DNA from: Pseudonocardia sp.
GTDB taxonomy: Bacteria; Actinomycetota; Actinomycetes; Mycobacteriales; Pseudonocardiaceae
Direction: 5' to 3'
Length of the DNA stretch: 64,000 nucleotides
Assembly (NCBI RefSeq): GCF_029263155.1
Contig: NZ_JAJCYB010000035.1
Span: forward strand, 1-64,000
A program made the translations under genes and the position numbers. Below are positions 1 to 9,539 of the stretch, in pieces. The stretch's first letter is position 1; the number at the start of each line of letters is the position of its first letter. A model generated the notes under the pieces. That model was not told the DNA's origin and ran no database searches. It saw only the letters and a program-made list of their open reading frames with translations.

Positions 1-80
1 CCCGCGCGCGCCGGCGGCGCGGGTGCGCCCCCCCCCGGGCGCCGGCCCCCCCCGCCCCCCCCCGGGGGCCCCCCCGGGCC
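1..80. other. C/G homopolymer-rich contig-edge sequence, probably low quality
   Basis: Runs of C and G abut an otherwise normal aldehyde dehydrogenase C-terminus. Confidence 0.6.
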
Positions 81-226
81 AGGTGTTCGTCAACACCTAC
101 GGTGCCGCGGGCGGCGTCGAGCTGCCCTTCGGCGGCTGGAAGCGCTCGGGCTACGGCCGCGAGAAGGGCGTCGAGGGCCTGCTCGGCTACACCCAGACCA
201 AGACCGTCGTCGTGGGGATCTCGTGA
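80..226 (+). CDS. Aldehyde dehydrogenase, C-terminal fragment
   Basis: GQVFVNTYGAAGGVELPFGGWKRSGYGREKGVEGLLGYTQTKTV is a typical ALDH C-terminus. Confidence 0.85.
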   Translation, partial: QVFVNTYGAAGGVELPFGGWKRSGYGREKGVEGLLGYTQTKTVVVGIS

Positions 227-1377
227 TGCTGCCCCTCGACGGGATCACGGTCGTCTCCTGCGAGCAGGCCGTCGCCGCGCCGATGGCCACGCGCCACCTC
301 GCCGACCTCGGCGCCCGGGTCATCAAGATCGAACGCCCCGGGACCGGTGACTTCGCGCGCGACTACGACGAGACGGTGCAGGGCATGTCGAGCCACTTCG
401 TGTGGCTCAACCGCTCCAAGGAGAGCGTCGCGCTCGACCTCAAGGCGCCCGGGGCGGTGGAGTCGGTCCTGCGGCTGCTGGAGCGCGCCGACGTCTTCGT
501 GCAGAACTTCGCCCCCGGGGCGGCCGAGCGGCTCGGCCTCGGCACCGAGGCGCTGCGGGCCCGCTTCCCCCGGCTGGTCACGTGCTCCATCTCCGGCTAC
601 GGGTCCTCGGGGCCCTACCGCGACGCCAAGGCCTACGACCTGCTCATCCAGTCCGAGACGGGCCTGGTCGCGGTCACCGGTACCGAGGACGAGGCCGCGA
701 AGAGCGGCATCCCCGCGGCGGACATCGGCGCCGGCATGTACGCGTTCTCCGGGATCCTCGCCGCGCTCTACGAGCGGGAACGCACCGGCGAGGGCACCGA
801 CGTCGAGGTCAGCCTGTTCGACGCGCTCGTCGAATGGATGGGCTACCCGCTCTACTACGCCGGCTACGGCGGGACGGCGCCCGCGCGCACCGGGACCCAT
901 CACGCCGCGATCGCGCCGTACGGCACGTTCGTCGCGGGCGACGGGACCGAGGTGGTCCTCGCGATCCAGAACGAACGCGAGTGGGCGCGGTTCTGCGAGC
1001 GGGTCCTGCTGCGTGCGGACCTCGCGGCCGACGCCCGCTTCTCCACCGGTGCGCGGCGGGTGGCGCACCGGCCCGACCTGCACGCGGAGATCGCGAAGGT
1101 CCTCGACGGCCTCACCGGCGAGGAGGTCACCCGACGTCTGGAGGACGCGGACGTCGCGTACGCCCGGCGCCGCGGCCTCCAGGAGGTGCTCGACCACCCG
1201 CAGCTCGCGGCCCGCGACCGCTGGAGGACGGTCGACTCACCCGTCGGCCCGCTCCGCGCGGTGCTGCCCCCGATCTCCTTCGCGGGCCGCACGGCCCGCA
1301 TGGACCGTGTCCCCGCCCTGGGCGAGCACACCGACGTGGTGCTCGCCCGACTCGACCGGGATGGGCCGGAACCATGA
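223..1377 (+). CDS. CaiB/BaiF family CoA transferase
   Basis: LDGITVVSCEQAVAAPMATRHLADLGARVIKIERPGTGDFAR...NRSKESVALDLK; overlaps upstream stop. Confidence 0.92.
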   Translation: MMLPLDGITVVSCEQAVAAPMATRHLADLGARVIKIERPGTGDFARDYDETVQGMSSHFVWLNRSKESVALDLKAPGAVESVLRLLERADVFVQNFAPGAAERLGLGTEALRARFPRLVTCSISGYGSSGPYRDAKAYDLLIQSETGLVAVTGTEDEAAKSGIPAADIGAGMYAFSGILAALYERERTGEGTDVEVSLFDALVEWMGYPLYYAGYGGTAPARTGTHHAAIAPYGTFVAGDGTEVVLAIQNEREWARFCERVLLRADLAADARFSTGARRVAHRPDLHAEIAKVLDGLTGEEVTRRLEDADVAYARRRGLQEVLDHPQLAARDRWRTVDSPVGPLRAVLPPISFAGRTARMDRVPALGEHTDVVLARLDRDGPEP

Positions 1378-1522
1378 GCGGAACCCGAACCCGTGGCCCG
1401 GGCGCGGCTCCCACGGCGGGCATGCGCCGGGGTGGCCGTTGACCGACCGGGGTGCGGCTATGGTGGCGGCACGAGCCCGCAGATCATGGCCCGGGCACCG
1501 CTGATGGTTGGGGGTTCGGTCG

Positions 1523-2191
1523 ATGCGCGCGGGTCTCCCGACCAAACGCGACCAGATCGTCGACGAGCTGCGCCGACAGATCCTCGCCGGTGACCTCCCG
1601 CGGGGGGCTCGGATGCCCCAGGACGAGCTCGCCCGCGAGTTCGGGGCGAGCATCACCCCGGTCCGGGAGGCCCTGCGCCTGCTGGAGGCCGAGGGCCTGG
1701 TCGTCGCGGAGCCGCACCGCGGGGTGCGGGTGGCCGGCGTCGACGTCGACCAGGTGACCGCCACCTACGTCGTCCGGCGCCTCACCGAGACCTACGCCAT
1801 GCGGCGGGCGACACTACGCCTGTCCCGCCGCGACCTGACCCGGGCGCGCGGGCTGCTGGAAACCGGCGCCGCCGCCGCCGATCCGGCCGCCGCTCGCGAC
1901 CGCAACCGCGAGTTCCACTTCCTGCTCTACGAGCGGTGCGGCATGCCCGGACTCGTCGAGCGGATCGCGACGATGTGGCAGGCGTTCCCGTGGGACCTGA
2001 TGCTGCACTCCGAGGCCCGTTCCGCCGCCTCGCACCGCGAGCACCTCGCCATGGTGGAGGCGCTGGAGGTCGGCGACCCGAATGCCGTCGCCGCCGCCAC
2101 CGAGCAGCACCTGCGCAACGGCTTCGCCGCGATCCTGCTCCAGCTCAGCGGCCGTGAGGGGCCGGACCCGTTCGACGTCGACGTCGACTGA
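1523..2191 (+). CDS. GntR family (FadR/FCD type) transcriptional regulator
   Basis: N-terminal wHTH LRRQILAGDLPRGARMPQDELAREFGASITPVREALRLLEAEGLV. Confidence 0.92.
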   Translation: MRAGLPTKRDQIVDELRRQILAGDLPRGARMPQDELAREFGASITPVREALRLLEAEGLVVAEPHRGVRVAGVDVDQVTATYVVRRLTETYAMRRATLRLSRRDLTRARGLLETGAAAADPAAARDRNREFHFLLYERCGMPGLVERIATMWQAFPWDLMLHSEARSAASHREHLAMVEALEVGDPNAVAAATEQHLRNGFAAILLQLSGREGPDPFDVDVD

Positions 2192-2230
2192 ACCCGCAAC
2201 TGGCGGTCCGACCGACGAAGGGAACGCCGA

Positions 2231-2941
2231 GTGAGTGCACGTTTCGCCGAGCTCGACTGGAGCGACTCCCCGCTGGGGGCGATCAGTCTGCGGAGGCGAC
2301 GGGAGCCGTCGCTCGGGATCGACGTCTACGAGGCGAAGCTCGGCGACGAGTTCCTCATGTCGAGCCTGTTCACCGTGGCCGAGGTCGAGCTCGCCCGCCT
2401 CGGCCTCGCGGCGACGTCGGGCGGCGACCTCGACGTCGTCGTCGGGGGGTTGGGCCTGGGCTACACCGCACAGGCGACCCTGCAGGATCCGGCCGTCCGC
2501 TCCGTGGTGGTCGTCGAGGCGCTCGGCGAGGTGGTCGGGTGGCACGAGCGCGCGCTGCTCCCCGACACCGCGGGCCTGGCGGCGGATCCGCGGGTCCGGC
2601 TGCAGTGCGGCGACTTCTTCGCCATGTCGGATTCCGGCCCCGGATTCGATCCGGACCGGCCCGGACGGCGGTTCGACGTGGTGCTGCTCGACATCGACCA
2701 CACGCCGCAGCATGTCCTGCATCCCAGCCACGCGGCCTTCTACAGTGCCCGGGGGCTGCGTCGCCTCACCCACCACCTGCACCCGGGCGGTGTCTTCGCG
2801 CTGTGGTCCGACGCTCCCCCCGACCCAGGGTTCGAGGAGCTGCTCGCGGAGGTGTTCGGCCGGTGCGAGTCCCACGTCGTGACGTTCGCCAACCCGCTGA
2901 CCCGGGGGACCTCGGCCAACACCGTGTACGTCGCGAGGTGA
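2231..2941 (+). CDS. Spermidine synthase-like SAM-dependent methyltransferase
   Basis: VVVGGLGLGYTAQATLQDP...VVVEALGEVVGWH...FDVVLLDIDHTP. Confidence 0.75.
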   Translation: MSARFAELDWSDSPLGAISLRRRREPSLGIDVYEAKLGDEFLMSSLFTVAEVELARLGLAATSGGDLDVVVGGLGLGYTAQATLQDPAVRSVVVVEALGEVVGWHERALLPDTAGLAADPRVRLQCGDFFAMSDSGPGFDPDRPGRRFDVVLLDIDHTPQHVLHPSHAAFYSARGLRRLTHHLHPGGVFALWSDAPPDPGFEELLAEVFGRCESHVVTFANPLTRGTSANTVYVAR

Positions 2942-3324
2942 CGGGGGATCGGCCCCGGCCGCCCGTCGTGACGACCTGGTCGCGCCCGTCGCAGGCGGTC
3001 GGGCTGTTCGTGCGGGGCCGCACCGCGCGCACGGCGGCGCCGGTGGCCCTGGTGGTCGGCACGATCCTGTCGGCGGTGAACCAGGGTGACGTGCTGCTCG
3101 CCGGCGCCGGCCCCGGCACCTGGGTCCGGGTCGCGGTCAACTACCTGGTGCCGTTCTGCGTCGCGAGCCTCGGGTTCCTCTCGGCCCGCCGGGTGCCGGC
3201 GGACGGCGCGACCGAGCGGGACCCGGTACCGAACCGTTCCGGTGACGATCCCGGACGCCGGGGGTGCGGGCAGGACCCGGGTGGCAACCTGTACCCGCCC
3301 GCTCCCCGGAGGAAGGACAGCCCC
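2938..3324 (+). CDS. NrtS-like small membrane protein; no stop codon before the downstream HAD reading frame
   Basis: RTARTAAPVALVVGTILSAVNQGDVLLAG...WVRVAVNYLVPFCVASLGFLSARR; GTG overlaps upstream TGA. Confidence 0.6.
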
Positions 3325-4002
3325 GTGCCCCACCGACCGCACACCGTGGCCTTCGACGTCGTCGAGACCCTCATCTCGCTCGAGCCGCTGCACGACCGTT
3401 TCGTCGACGTCGGCCTGCCCGGCCCGGCGTGGCAACGCTGGTTCGACCGGATGCTGCGCGACGGTATGGCGCTGACGCTGGCGGGGGACTACGCGCCGTT
3501 CCCCGAGGTGGCGGCGTCGGCGCTACGGGTGATCGGTGGTGGCCGGCTCTCCGACGACGACGTCGCCCACGTGCTCGACGGCTTCGCGACGCTGCCCGCC
3601 CAACCCGACGCCGAGCAGGCGATGCAGGTGCTCACCGAGGCCGGGATCTCGGTGACGTGCCTGACCAACGGGGCCCGGGAGTCCACCGAGGCGTTCCTCG
3701 GCCGCAGCGGCCTGGACCGCTTCGTCGACCAGGTGATCAGCGTCGCCGAGGTGCGGATGTGGAAGCCGCCGCGCGCGGTCTACGACCACGCGCTGGCCCG
3801 AATCGGCCGCCCGGCGGCGGACGTGGCGCTGGTGGCGGTGCACGCCTTCGACTGCCACGGGGCCCACGCGGCCGGGCTGACCACCGGGTGGGCCGCGCGG
3901 CTGGAGCGGCACTACGCGGAGATCTTCACCCGGGCCGACGTGATCGGTGACGATCTGGTGGACGTGGCCAGGGCTCTTGCGGCCCTGCCGGCCCCGGCCT
4001 GA
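3325..4002 (+). CDS. HAD family hydrolase (haloacid dehalogenase type II-like)
   Basis: HTVAFDVVETLISLEPL...VTCLTNGARESTEAFL...MWKPPRAVYDHAL; GGAGGA RBS upstream. Confidence 0.85.
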   Translation: MPHRPHTVAFDVVETLISLEPLHDRFVDVGLPGPAWQRWFDRMLRDGMALTLAGDYAPFPEVAASALRVIGGGRLSDDDVAHVLDGFATLPAQPDAEQAMQVLTEAGISVTCLTNGARESTEAFLGRSGLDRFVDQVISVAEVRMWKPPRAVYDHALARIGRPAADVALVAVHAFDCHGAHAAGLTTGWAARLERHYAEIFTRADVIGDDLVDVARALAALPAPA

Positions 4003-4072
4003 CCGAGCAGCGCCCGACACGACGCAGCGGTGCCCGGCGCGGCGGTCGTGGCCGAACTGGTGGGATGGCCGG

Positions 4073-4852
4073 GTGGACTACCCCTTGCTGGTCGGGAAGG
4101 ACTATCCGGCGTCGTCGCGGTTCGAGCCGGCGAACCTGCTGCGGGAGGCCCGCCGGCAGCGGGGCCTTCCCGAGGTGCGGGTCCCGGAGGTGTGCCTGCT
4201 CGACCCGGACGGTGACATCGTCCGGTTCCTGTCCGGAACCGGCCGCGGGCGCCGGCACCCGGGTTGGGCCTGCTACCACACCGACATGTGGACGGCCGAT
4301 CTCGACGGGGTCGCGCTCGGGGTGGTCGGGATGGCGGTCGGCGCGCCGTTCGCGGTGCTGGTCGCGGAGCAGTTGGCCGTGTCCGGCGCGGAGCTGGTCG
4401 TGAGCATCACCTCCGCGGGACAGCTCGCCCCGCTGCCGCGCACGCCGTGCTTCGTGCTGATCGAGCGGGCCCTGCGCGACGAGGGCACCAGCGCGCACTA
4501 CCTGCCTCCCGCCCGCTGGGGGCGGCTCGACGACCGGCTGCGCGCCCGCCTGGAGGGCGCGTTCGGGGAGCTGGGCGAGCCGGTCCTGGCCGGGGCGTCG
4601 TGGACGACCGACGCCCCGTACCGGGAGACCGCGACGGCCATCGACGCGGCGCAGGCCGCGGGCGTCGTGTGCGTGGAGATGGAGGCCGCGGCGCTCTACG
4701 CCTACGCGCAGGCCCGTGACCGTCGGGTGGTCTGCCTCGCCCACATCACCAACACGATGGCGACCGACGGTGACGACTTCGAGAAGGGCCGCGACAACGG
4801 CGCACCCGATGCCCTCGCGGTCGCCCGGGCGGTCGCGCTCGCCCTGCGGTGA
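4073..4852 (+). CDS. Uridine/purine nucleoside phosphorylase-like protein
   Basis: VAEQLAVSGAELVVSITSAGQL...VVCVEMEAAALYAYAQ. Confidence 0.8.
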   Translation: MDYPLLVGKDYPASSRFEPANLLREARRQRGLPEVRVPEVCLLDPDGDIVRFLSGTGRGRRHPGWACYHTDMWTADLDGVALGVVGMAVGAPFAVLVAEQLAVSGAELVVSITSAGQLAPLPRTPCFVLIERALRDEGTSAHYLPPARWGRLDDRLRARLEGAFGELGEPVLAGASWTTDAPYRETATAIDAAQAAGVVCVEMEAAALYAYAQARDRRVVCLAHITNTMATDGDDFEKGRDNGAPDALAVARAVALALR

Positions 4853-4856
4853 TCGC

Positions 4857-5522
4857 TCAGCCGGACGCGGTGGCGACCGGGAGCCCGGCCAGGCGCCATT
4901 CGAGCATGCCCTGTTCCAGGCGCAGGGCGCGGCGGCCGTGCCCGGTGAGCAGCCGGACGGCATCGTGGGCGAACACGCAGTACGCCCCCCGGCAGTAGGC
5001 GACCACGTCGACGTCGGCGGGGAGCTCGGCGATCCGGTCGGCGAGCTCGTCGATCGGGATGGACCGGGCTCCCGGGATGTGTCCGGCGAGGTACTCCGTG
5101 GTGGGGCGCACGTCGAGCACCACGACCTCGCCCGCGCGGGCGCGGCGGAGCAACTCCGCCCGCCCGAGCTCCTCGTCCGCGTCCTGTCCGAGATAGCGGG
5201 TGCGGGCGGCGGTGACGTCGGGCAGGTGCGTGTCGGCGACGTCGCGCACGTGCGCGTACAGCGCGGCGACGTCGTCGCCCGCCAGCCGGTACCGGATCGT
5301 CGTGCCGGACCGGCTGGTGGCGACGAGACCGGCGCGCTTGAGCGTCTGCAGGTGGGCCGAGGTGGTCGTGACCCCGAGCCCGGCGGTGGCGGCGAGATCG
5401 GCGACGCCGCGCGGGCCCTGGGCCAGCAGGTCGAGCAGTTCCAGGCGCTTCCCGCTGGCGAGTGCCCTGCCGACCCGGGCCAGGTGCTCGAACAGCTCAG
5501 CCTTGGTGCGTGCGTCCCCCAT
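4857..5522 (-). CDS. ArsR family regulator with C-terminal rhodanese domain
   Basis: wHTH GRALASGKRLELLDLLAQGPRGVADLAATAGLGVTTTSAHLQTLKRAGLV plus rhodanese VVLDVRPTTEYLAGHIPGARSIPIDEL...VVAYCRGAYC. Confidence 0.92.
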   Translation of the reverse strand: MGDARTKAELFEHLARVGRALASGKRLELLDLLAQGPRGVADLAATAGLGVTTTSAHLQTLKRAGLVATSRSGTTIRYRLAGDDVAALYAHVRDVADTHLPDVTAARTRYLGQDADEELGRAELLRRARAGEVVVLDVRPTTEYLAGHIPGARSIPIDELADRIAELPADVDVVAYCRGAYCVFAHDAVRLLTGHGRRALRLEQGMLEWRLAGLPVATASG

Positions 5523-5561
5523 GGGCATCCTCCAACATTCTGTGGAATACGCTAGCAGGAG

Positions 5562-6842
5562 TCATCCCCCGGCCGTCGTGACCACCTCCCGGGCCGAGGG
5601 GGCGACCAGCCACCGGTCGCCGATCTCGACGGTCGGCGCGGTCGCGTCCCCGCCCGCCCCGGCGCGGACCGCGTCCGCCGCGCCGGGGGCACGCCCGATG
5701 TCGACCTGGGCGAACGACACCCCGCGCCGGCGCAGGCCGCGGACCAGCCGGGCGCAGCGACCGCACCCGTCGCGCGTGTAGACCGTGGCCAGGGGCGCCG
5801 TGGTGGCCGGGCGCCCGGCGAGGTGGTCGACCACGAACCGGGCGTCGGCCCCGACGCCCCCGACCAGGTGCGAGGTGATCGAGGACTGGTGCGGCATGCC
5901 GACGACGTACAGGCCGGGGGCGCCGGTCACACCGCGGTGGTGGATCAGCCCACCCGCGTCGTCGCGCACCGGGAGCCGCACGAACCGGTGGTCGGGCCGG
6001 AACCCGGTGCACCAGACCACCCCCGCCACGCGCAGCGTGCGGCCGTCGGCGAGCAGGGGCAGTCCGTCGCGGGTGCCGGCCACCCGCGGCACCCGCCGGA
6101 CCCCGGCCGCCTCCAGATCGCCGGGCCGGATGCGCCCCAGGGGCTCCGCCCCGCCGCGCAGCCCCCGCCGCGCCAGCGTCGAACCGGGCCGGCCCAGCCC
6201 GCGCATGAGCGGGTAGGTCCAGGTCCCCAGCGGCGGGACGTGGCCGACGTCGCGTCCGGCCAGGTACACCTGCCGATCCGGGGACGCGAGGTCGACCGCG
6301 ATCTCGGCACCGGAGTTGCCGGCCCCGACGACCAGGACCGGACCGGTCGGCAGCTGCTCGGGCCGCCGGTACTGGCCCGAGTGCACCTGCAGCACGGCCG
6401 GATCGATGTCGGCGGCGAGATCGGGGACGTGGTGGCGACCGTGTGCGCCGGTGGCGACCACGACGTCGCGTGCCTGCCACGCCCGGCCGTCGGTCGCGAC
6501 CACCCGCAGGTCGGCACCCGCGCGGTCGACGGCGACGACGACGGTGGACAGCTCGACGGGGAGCGCGAAGCGACGGGCGTAGGCGGCGAGGTAGTCGGCC
6601 ATCGCGTCCTTGGTCGGCGACTCGCGCCGGTCGGCGGGGAAGGGCATGCCCGGCAGGTGGCTGAACCCGGCCGGGGTGAACAGTCGCAGCGAGTCCCACC
6701 GCCGCCGCCAGCTCCCCCCGATCTCGGAGTCCGCGTCCAGCACGACGAACGCGCGGCCGCACCGGCGCAGGTGGAAGCCGACGGCCAGCCCGGCCTGGCC
6801 CCCGCCGATCACGACGGTGTCGACGTCCTGCGGGTCGGTCAT
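5562..6842 (-). CDS. FAD-dependent oxidoreductase (flavin monooxygenase-like) fused to C-terminal glutaredoxin-like domain
   Basis: VVIGGGQAGLAVGFHLRRCG; VLVVGAGNSGAEIAVDLA; C-terminal ATVYTRDGCGRCARLVRGLRRRGVSFAQVDI. Confidence 0.85.
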   Translation of the reverse strand: MTDPQDVDTVVIGGGQAGLAVGFHLRRCGRAFVVLDADSEIGGSWRRRWDSLRLFTPAGFSHLPGMPFPADRRESPTKDAMADYLAAYARRFALPVELSTVVVAVDRAGADLRVVATDGRAWQARDVVVATGAHGRHHVPDLAADIDPAVLQVHSGQYRRPEQLPTGPVLVVGAGNSGAEIAVDLASPDRQVYLAGRDVGHVPPLGTWTYPLMRGLGRPGSTLARRGLRGGAEPLGRIRPGDLEAAGVRRVPRVAGTRDGLPLLADGRTLRVAGVVWCTGFRPDHRFVRLPVRDDAGGLIHHRGVTGAPGLYVVGMPHQSSITSHLVGGVGADARFVVDHLAGRPATTAPLATVYTRDGCGRCARLVRGLRRRGVSFAQVDIGRAPGAADAVRAGAGGDATAPTVEIGDRWLVAPSAREVVTTAGG

Positions 6843-7468
6843 GACACCGGCCTGCGGGCGGCGAGTCGCTCCACGATCCCACCGGCGAACCGCTCCCGCT
6901 GCTGCACCAGCAGACCCTGCGCCAGTACCTCCTCCGCCGGGCGCCGGCGGAAGTGCTCACCCATCAGCGGGACCGAGGCCACCTCGGCCAGGCGCTGCAC
7001 GGCCCGCACCGGCGCCGCCGTCGCGGCCACGTGGTCGGCGAGCAGCAACAGCCCGCCGGGGCGCAGCACCCGTACCATCTCCGCGATCGCCCGGCGGGGG
7101 TCGGGGATCCCGCAGAGCGAGAACGTGCACACCACGGAGTCGAACGACGCCTCGGGCAGGTCGAGGGCCTCGGCGTCCCCCACCCGCAGGTCGGCGTCGC
7201 GCCCGAGCTCGGCGGCCCGCCGCCGGGCCAGCTCGACCATGGCCGGGCTCAGGTCCACCCCCAGCAGGGACACCCCGGCCGGGTAGTGGCCGAGGTTGAG
7301 GCCGGTGCCGACGGCGACCTCCAGCACCGCGCCCTCGGCCTTCCCGCACACCCACGACCGGCTGTCCCGGAACAGCACCCGGTCCAGGAACCGCATCGAC
7401 GCGTCGGTCTTCGGCGCCGCCCGGTCCCAGTACCGCGCCCACCGCTCCCGCTCCGCACCCGTCGGCAT
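6839..7468 (-). CDS. Class I SAM-dependent methyltransferase
   Basis: VLEVAVGTGLNLGHYPAGVSLLGVDLSPAMVELARRRA. Confidence 0.9.
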   Translation of the reverse strand: MPTGAERERWARYWDRAAPKTDASMRFLDRVLFRDSRSWVCGKAEGAVLEVAVGTGLNLGHYPAGVSLLGVDLSPAMVELARRRAAELGRDADLRVGDAEALDLPEASFDSVVCTFSLCGIPDPRRAIAEMVRVLRPGGLLLLADHVAATAAPVRAVQRLAEVASVPLMGEHFRRRPAEEVLAQGLLVQQRERFAGGIVERLAARRPVS

Positions 7469-7498
7469 GTCCGGCACCCCCTGACTCGATGTTTACTT

Positions 7499-7514
7499 CA
7501 GCATATACATGCTG
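7499..7514. promoter_or_regulatory. Inverted repeat CAGCAT-N4-ATGCTG, candidate TetR operator
   Basis: Perfect 6-bp arms between divergent methyltransferase and TetR genes. Confidence 0.55.
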
Positions 7515-7531
7515 GCGCCTACACTGGGCGG

Positions 7532-8146
7532 ATGATCGCGAGCGGGGGGACCGGTCCGGCCCGGTCCGCGGCCTCCGCGCCGCGGCTCCCGCGCGCCGCT
7601 CGCCGCGAGCAGATCCTGGCCGCGGCTACCGAGGCGTTCGCCCGTGGCGGGTTCGCCGGGACCGGTCTGGAGGCCATCGCCACCGAGGCCGGTGTGACCC
7701 GGGTGATCCTCTACCGGCACTTCGACTCCAAGGCCGACCTCTACCGGGCCGTTCTCGCGCGGGCGCGGGACAACCTCGGCGCCGCCGTCGGACCGCCCGG
7801 CTACACCGGGCAGATCGTCGACGCCCTGCTCGCCGGCGCGGCCCGCGACCCCGCCGGGTTCCGGTTGCTGTTCCAGCACGCGGCCCGGGAGCCGGAGTTC
7901 CGCGCCGAGGCCGACCGCCACCGGGAGGAGATGTACGCCGCCGCCCATCAGCAGCTCGCCCCGATGATCCCGGACCCGGGCTGGCTCCGCTGGGCCGCGC
8001 ACCTCACCCCGGCCGCCACGATCACCGCGATCGCGGCCTGGCTGGACGCGGGGCAGCCGGAACCGGACCGAGCCGCGGAGCGCATCCGGCACGCCCTGGT
8101 CGGGATCGTCGACGCCGCACGTCGCGGGCCCGGTCGAACCGGGTAG
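7532..8146 (+). CDS. TetR/AcrR family transcriptional regulator
   Basis: REQILAAATEAFARGGFAGTGLEAIATEAGVTRVILYRHFDSKADLYRAVL. Confidence 0.93.
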   Translation: MIASGGTGPARSAASAPRLPRAARREQILAAATEAFARGGFAGTGLEAIATEAGVTRVILYRHFDSKADLYRAVLARARDNLGAAVGPPGYTGQIVDALLAGAARDPAGFRLLFQHAAREPEFRAEADRHREEMYAAAHQQLAPMIPDPGWLRWAAHLTPAATITAIAAWLDAGQPEPDRAAERIRHALVGIVDAARRGPGRTG

Positions 8147-8342
8147 CCGGGCGAGGTGCTCAGATGCCGATGCGGTCGGCCAGCGTCGTCCGGCCGGGTC
8201 CGGGCCGGTCCCCGGCGACGCCCGCGCCCGGCCATCGCCGTGAACGGCGCCTCGGCAGGCCGCGACGACCGGGCCCTGCGGTCGCTCCCGCGCCGACGTC
8301 GCTAGCCTGCGCACCCAGCCACACCGACCGCGGAAGTGCCGC

Positions 8343-8906
8343 TTGTCCACGTTGCGCCGCGTCCTGGTCCTCGGGGCGCTCACCGTCATCGCCGTGCTGC
8401 TGGCCGGGCTGTCGCTGCTCGATCCCTTCCACCTGCGCCACGCGTCCTGGTTCACCGCGGGCACCGTGCTGCTGGCGATCGTGCTCGCCACGGCCACCCT
8501 GACCGTCGCGGTCACGATCTATGTCGCCCGGGTGCTGGTCCTGATGCTCGGGGGCACCCTGGCACTGGGCTGGGCTGTGATCGCCTGGCTGTCCATCGGC
8601 CTGGACGAGGAGGGCCGGTCGGTGTCGGAGGTGGTGTCCGGCGGGCAGCGCCTGGTGGTTCTCGAGGGCCTCGAGCGCTTCTCCCCGGACCCGGTGACCT
8701 GGGTCGTGCTGCGGGCCGGGAACGGGCCCTTCGAGCAGGAGGCACCCGTCTGGCAGGGGCTGCCCGAGGGCGGCGGGCCCGACACGGTGGCCTTCCGCGG
8801 CTCCGACGAGCTGGAGATCCGCAGCGGCACCTGCGTGCTGGTGTCGCGGGTGGAGCCGGTGACGCTGCGCGTGGACCCCGTCCACCGGGCCTCCGCCGCC
8901 TGCTGA
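8343..8906 (+). CDS. Hypothetical membrane protein
   Basis: Several hydrophobic segments; codon-consistent frame. Confidence 0.6.
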   Translation: MSTLRRVLVLGALTVIAVLLAGLSLLDPFHLRHASWFTAGTVLLAIVLATATLTVAVTIYVARVLVLMLGGTLALGWAVIAWLSIGLDEEGRSVSEVVSGGQRLVVLEGLERFSPDPVTWVVLRAGNGPFEQEAPVWQGLPEGGGPDTVAFRGSDELEIRSGTCVLVSRVEPVTLRVDPVHRASAAC

Positions 8907-9052
8907 GCCCAGCGGCTCCCGGGTCGCCTGGAGCGGTCGTGGCGAGGGGAACCGTCCGGGTCACGTCCGGGGCTCGGCCGTACGGGCGTATCCGGCGCGG
9001 CCCGGCGCGGGTCGGGGGTGCTCCGGTGTCGGCACGGGCTTACATTGTGGGG

Positions 9053-9529
9053 ATGCCTCAGTCCGGTCCGGCGCAGTCGACGAATCTCGACGAGCAGCTG
9101 TGCTTCGCGCTGTACGCCGCGTCTCGGGCCATGATCAGCAGCTACCGTCCCCGGCTCGACGCACTCGGACTCACCTATCCCCAGTACCTGGTGATGCTGG
9201 TCCTGTGGGAGCGCGAGGAGGCCACCGTCACCTCGATCGGTGCGGCGCTGCAGCTGGAGACCGGCACGCTGTCGCCGCTGCTCAAGCGCCTGGAGTCGGC
9301 GGGGTTCGTCGCGCGGCGGCGTCAGGAGGTCGACGAGCGCTCGGTGCTGGTGTCGCTCACCCCGGCGGGTCGGGCGCTGCGCGAGCGGGTGCCCGCGGTG
9401 CAGCGCCAGGTGGTCGAGGCCACCGGCATGTCCGGCGCGGAGATCGCCGAGCTGCGCGAGGCCCTGCACCTGCTGACGGTGCGGCTGCGGGCCGCCACGA
9501 ACCATGAAAGTTCAACTTTCATCGCGTAG
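9053..9529 (+). CDS. MarR family regulator, OhrR-like
   Basis: [42 protein letters not shown] with N-terminal Cys as in OhrR. Confidence 0.85.
   Translation: MPQSGPAQSTNLDEQLCFALYAASRAMISSYRPRLDALGLTYPQYLVMLVLWEREEATVTSIGAALQLETGTLSPLLKRLESAGFVARRRQEVDERSVLVSLTPAGRALRERVPAVQRQVVEATGMSGAEIAELREALHLLTVRLRAATNHESSTFIA
9504..9522. promoter_or_regulatory. Palindrome ATGAAAGTT-C-AACTTTCAT, candidate MarR operator
   Basis: Perfect 9-bp arms, overlapping the OhrR-like 3' end and upstream of the next MarR start. Confidence 0.65.
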
Positions 9530-9539
9530 GATGGTCCTC

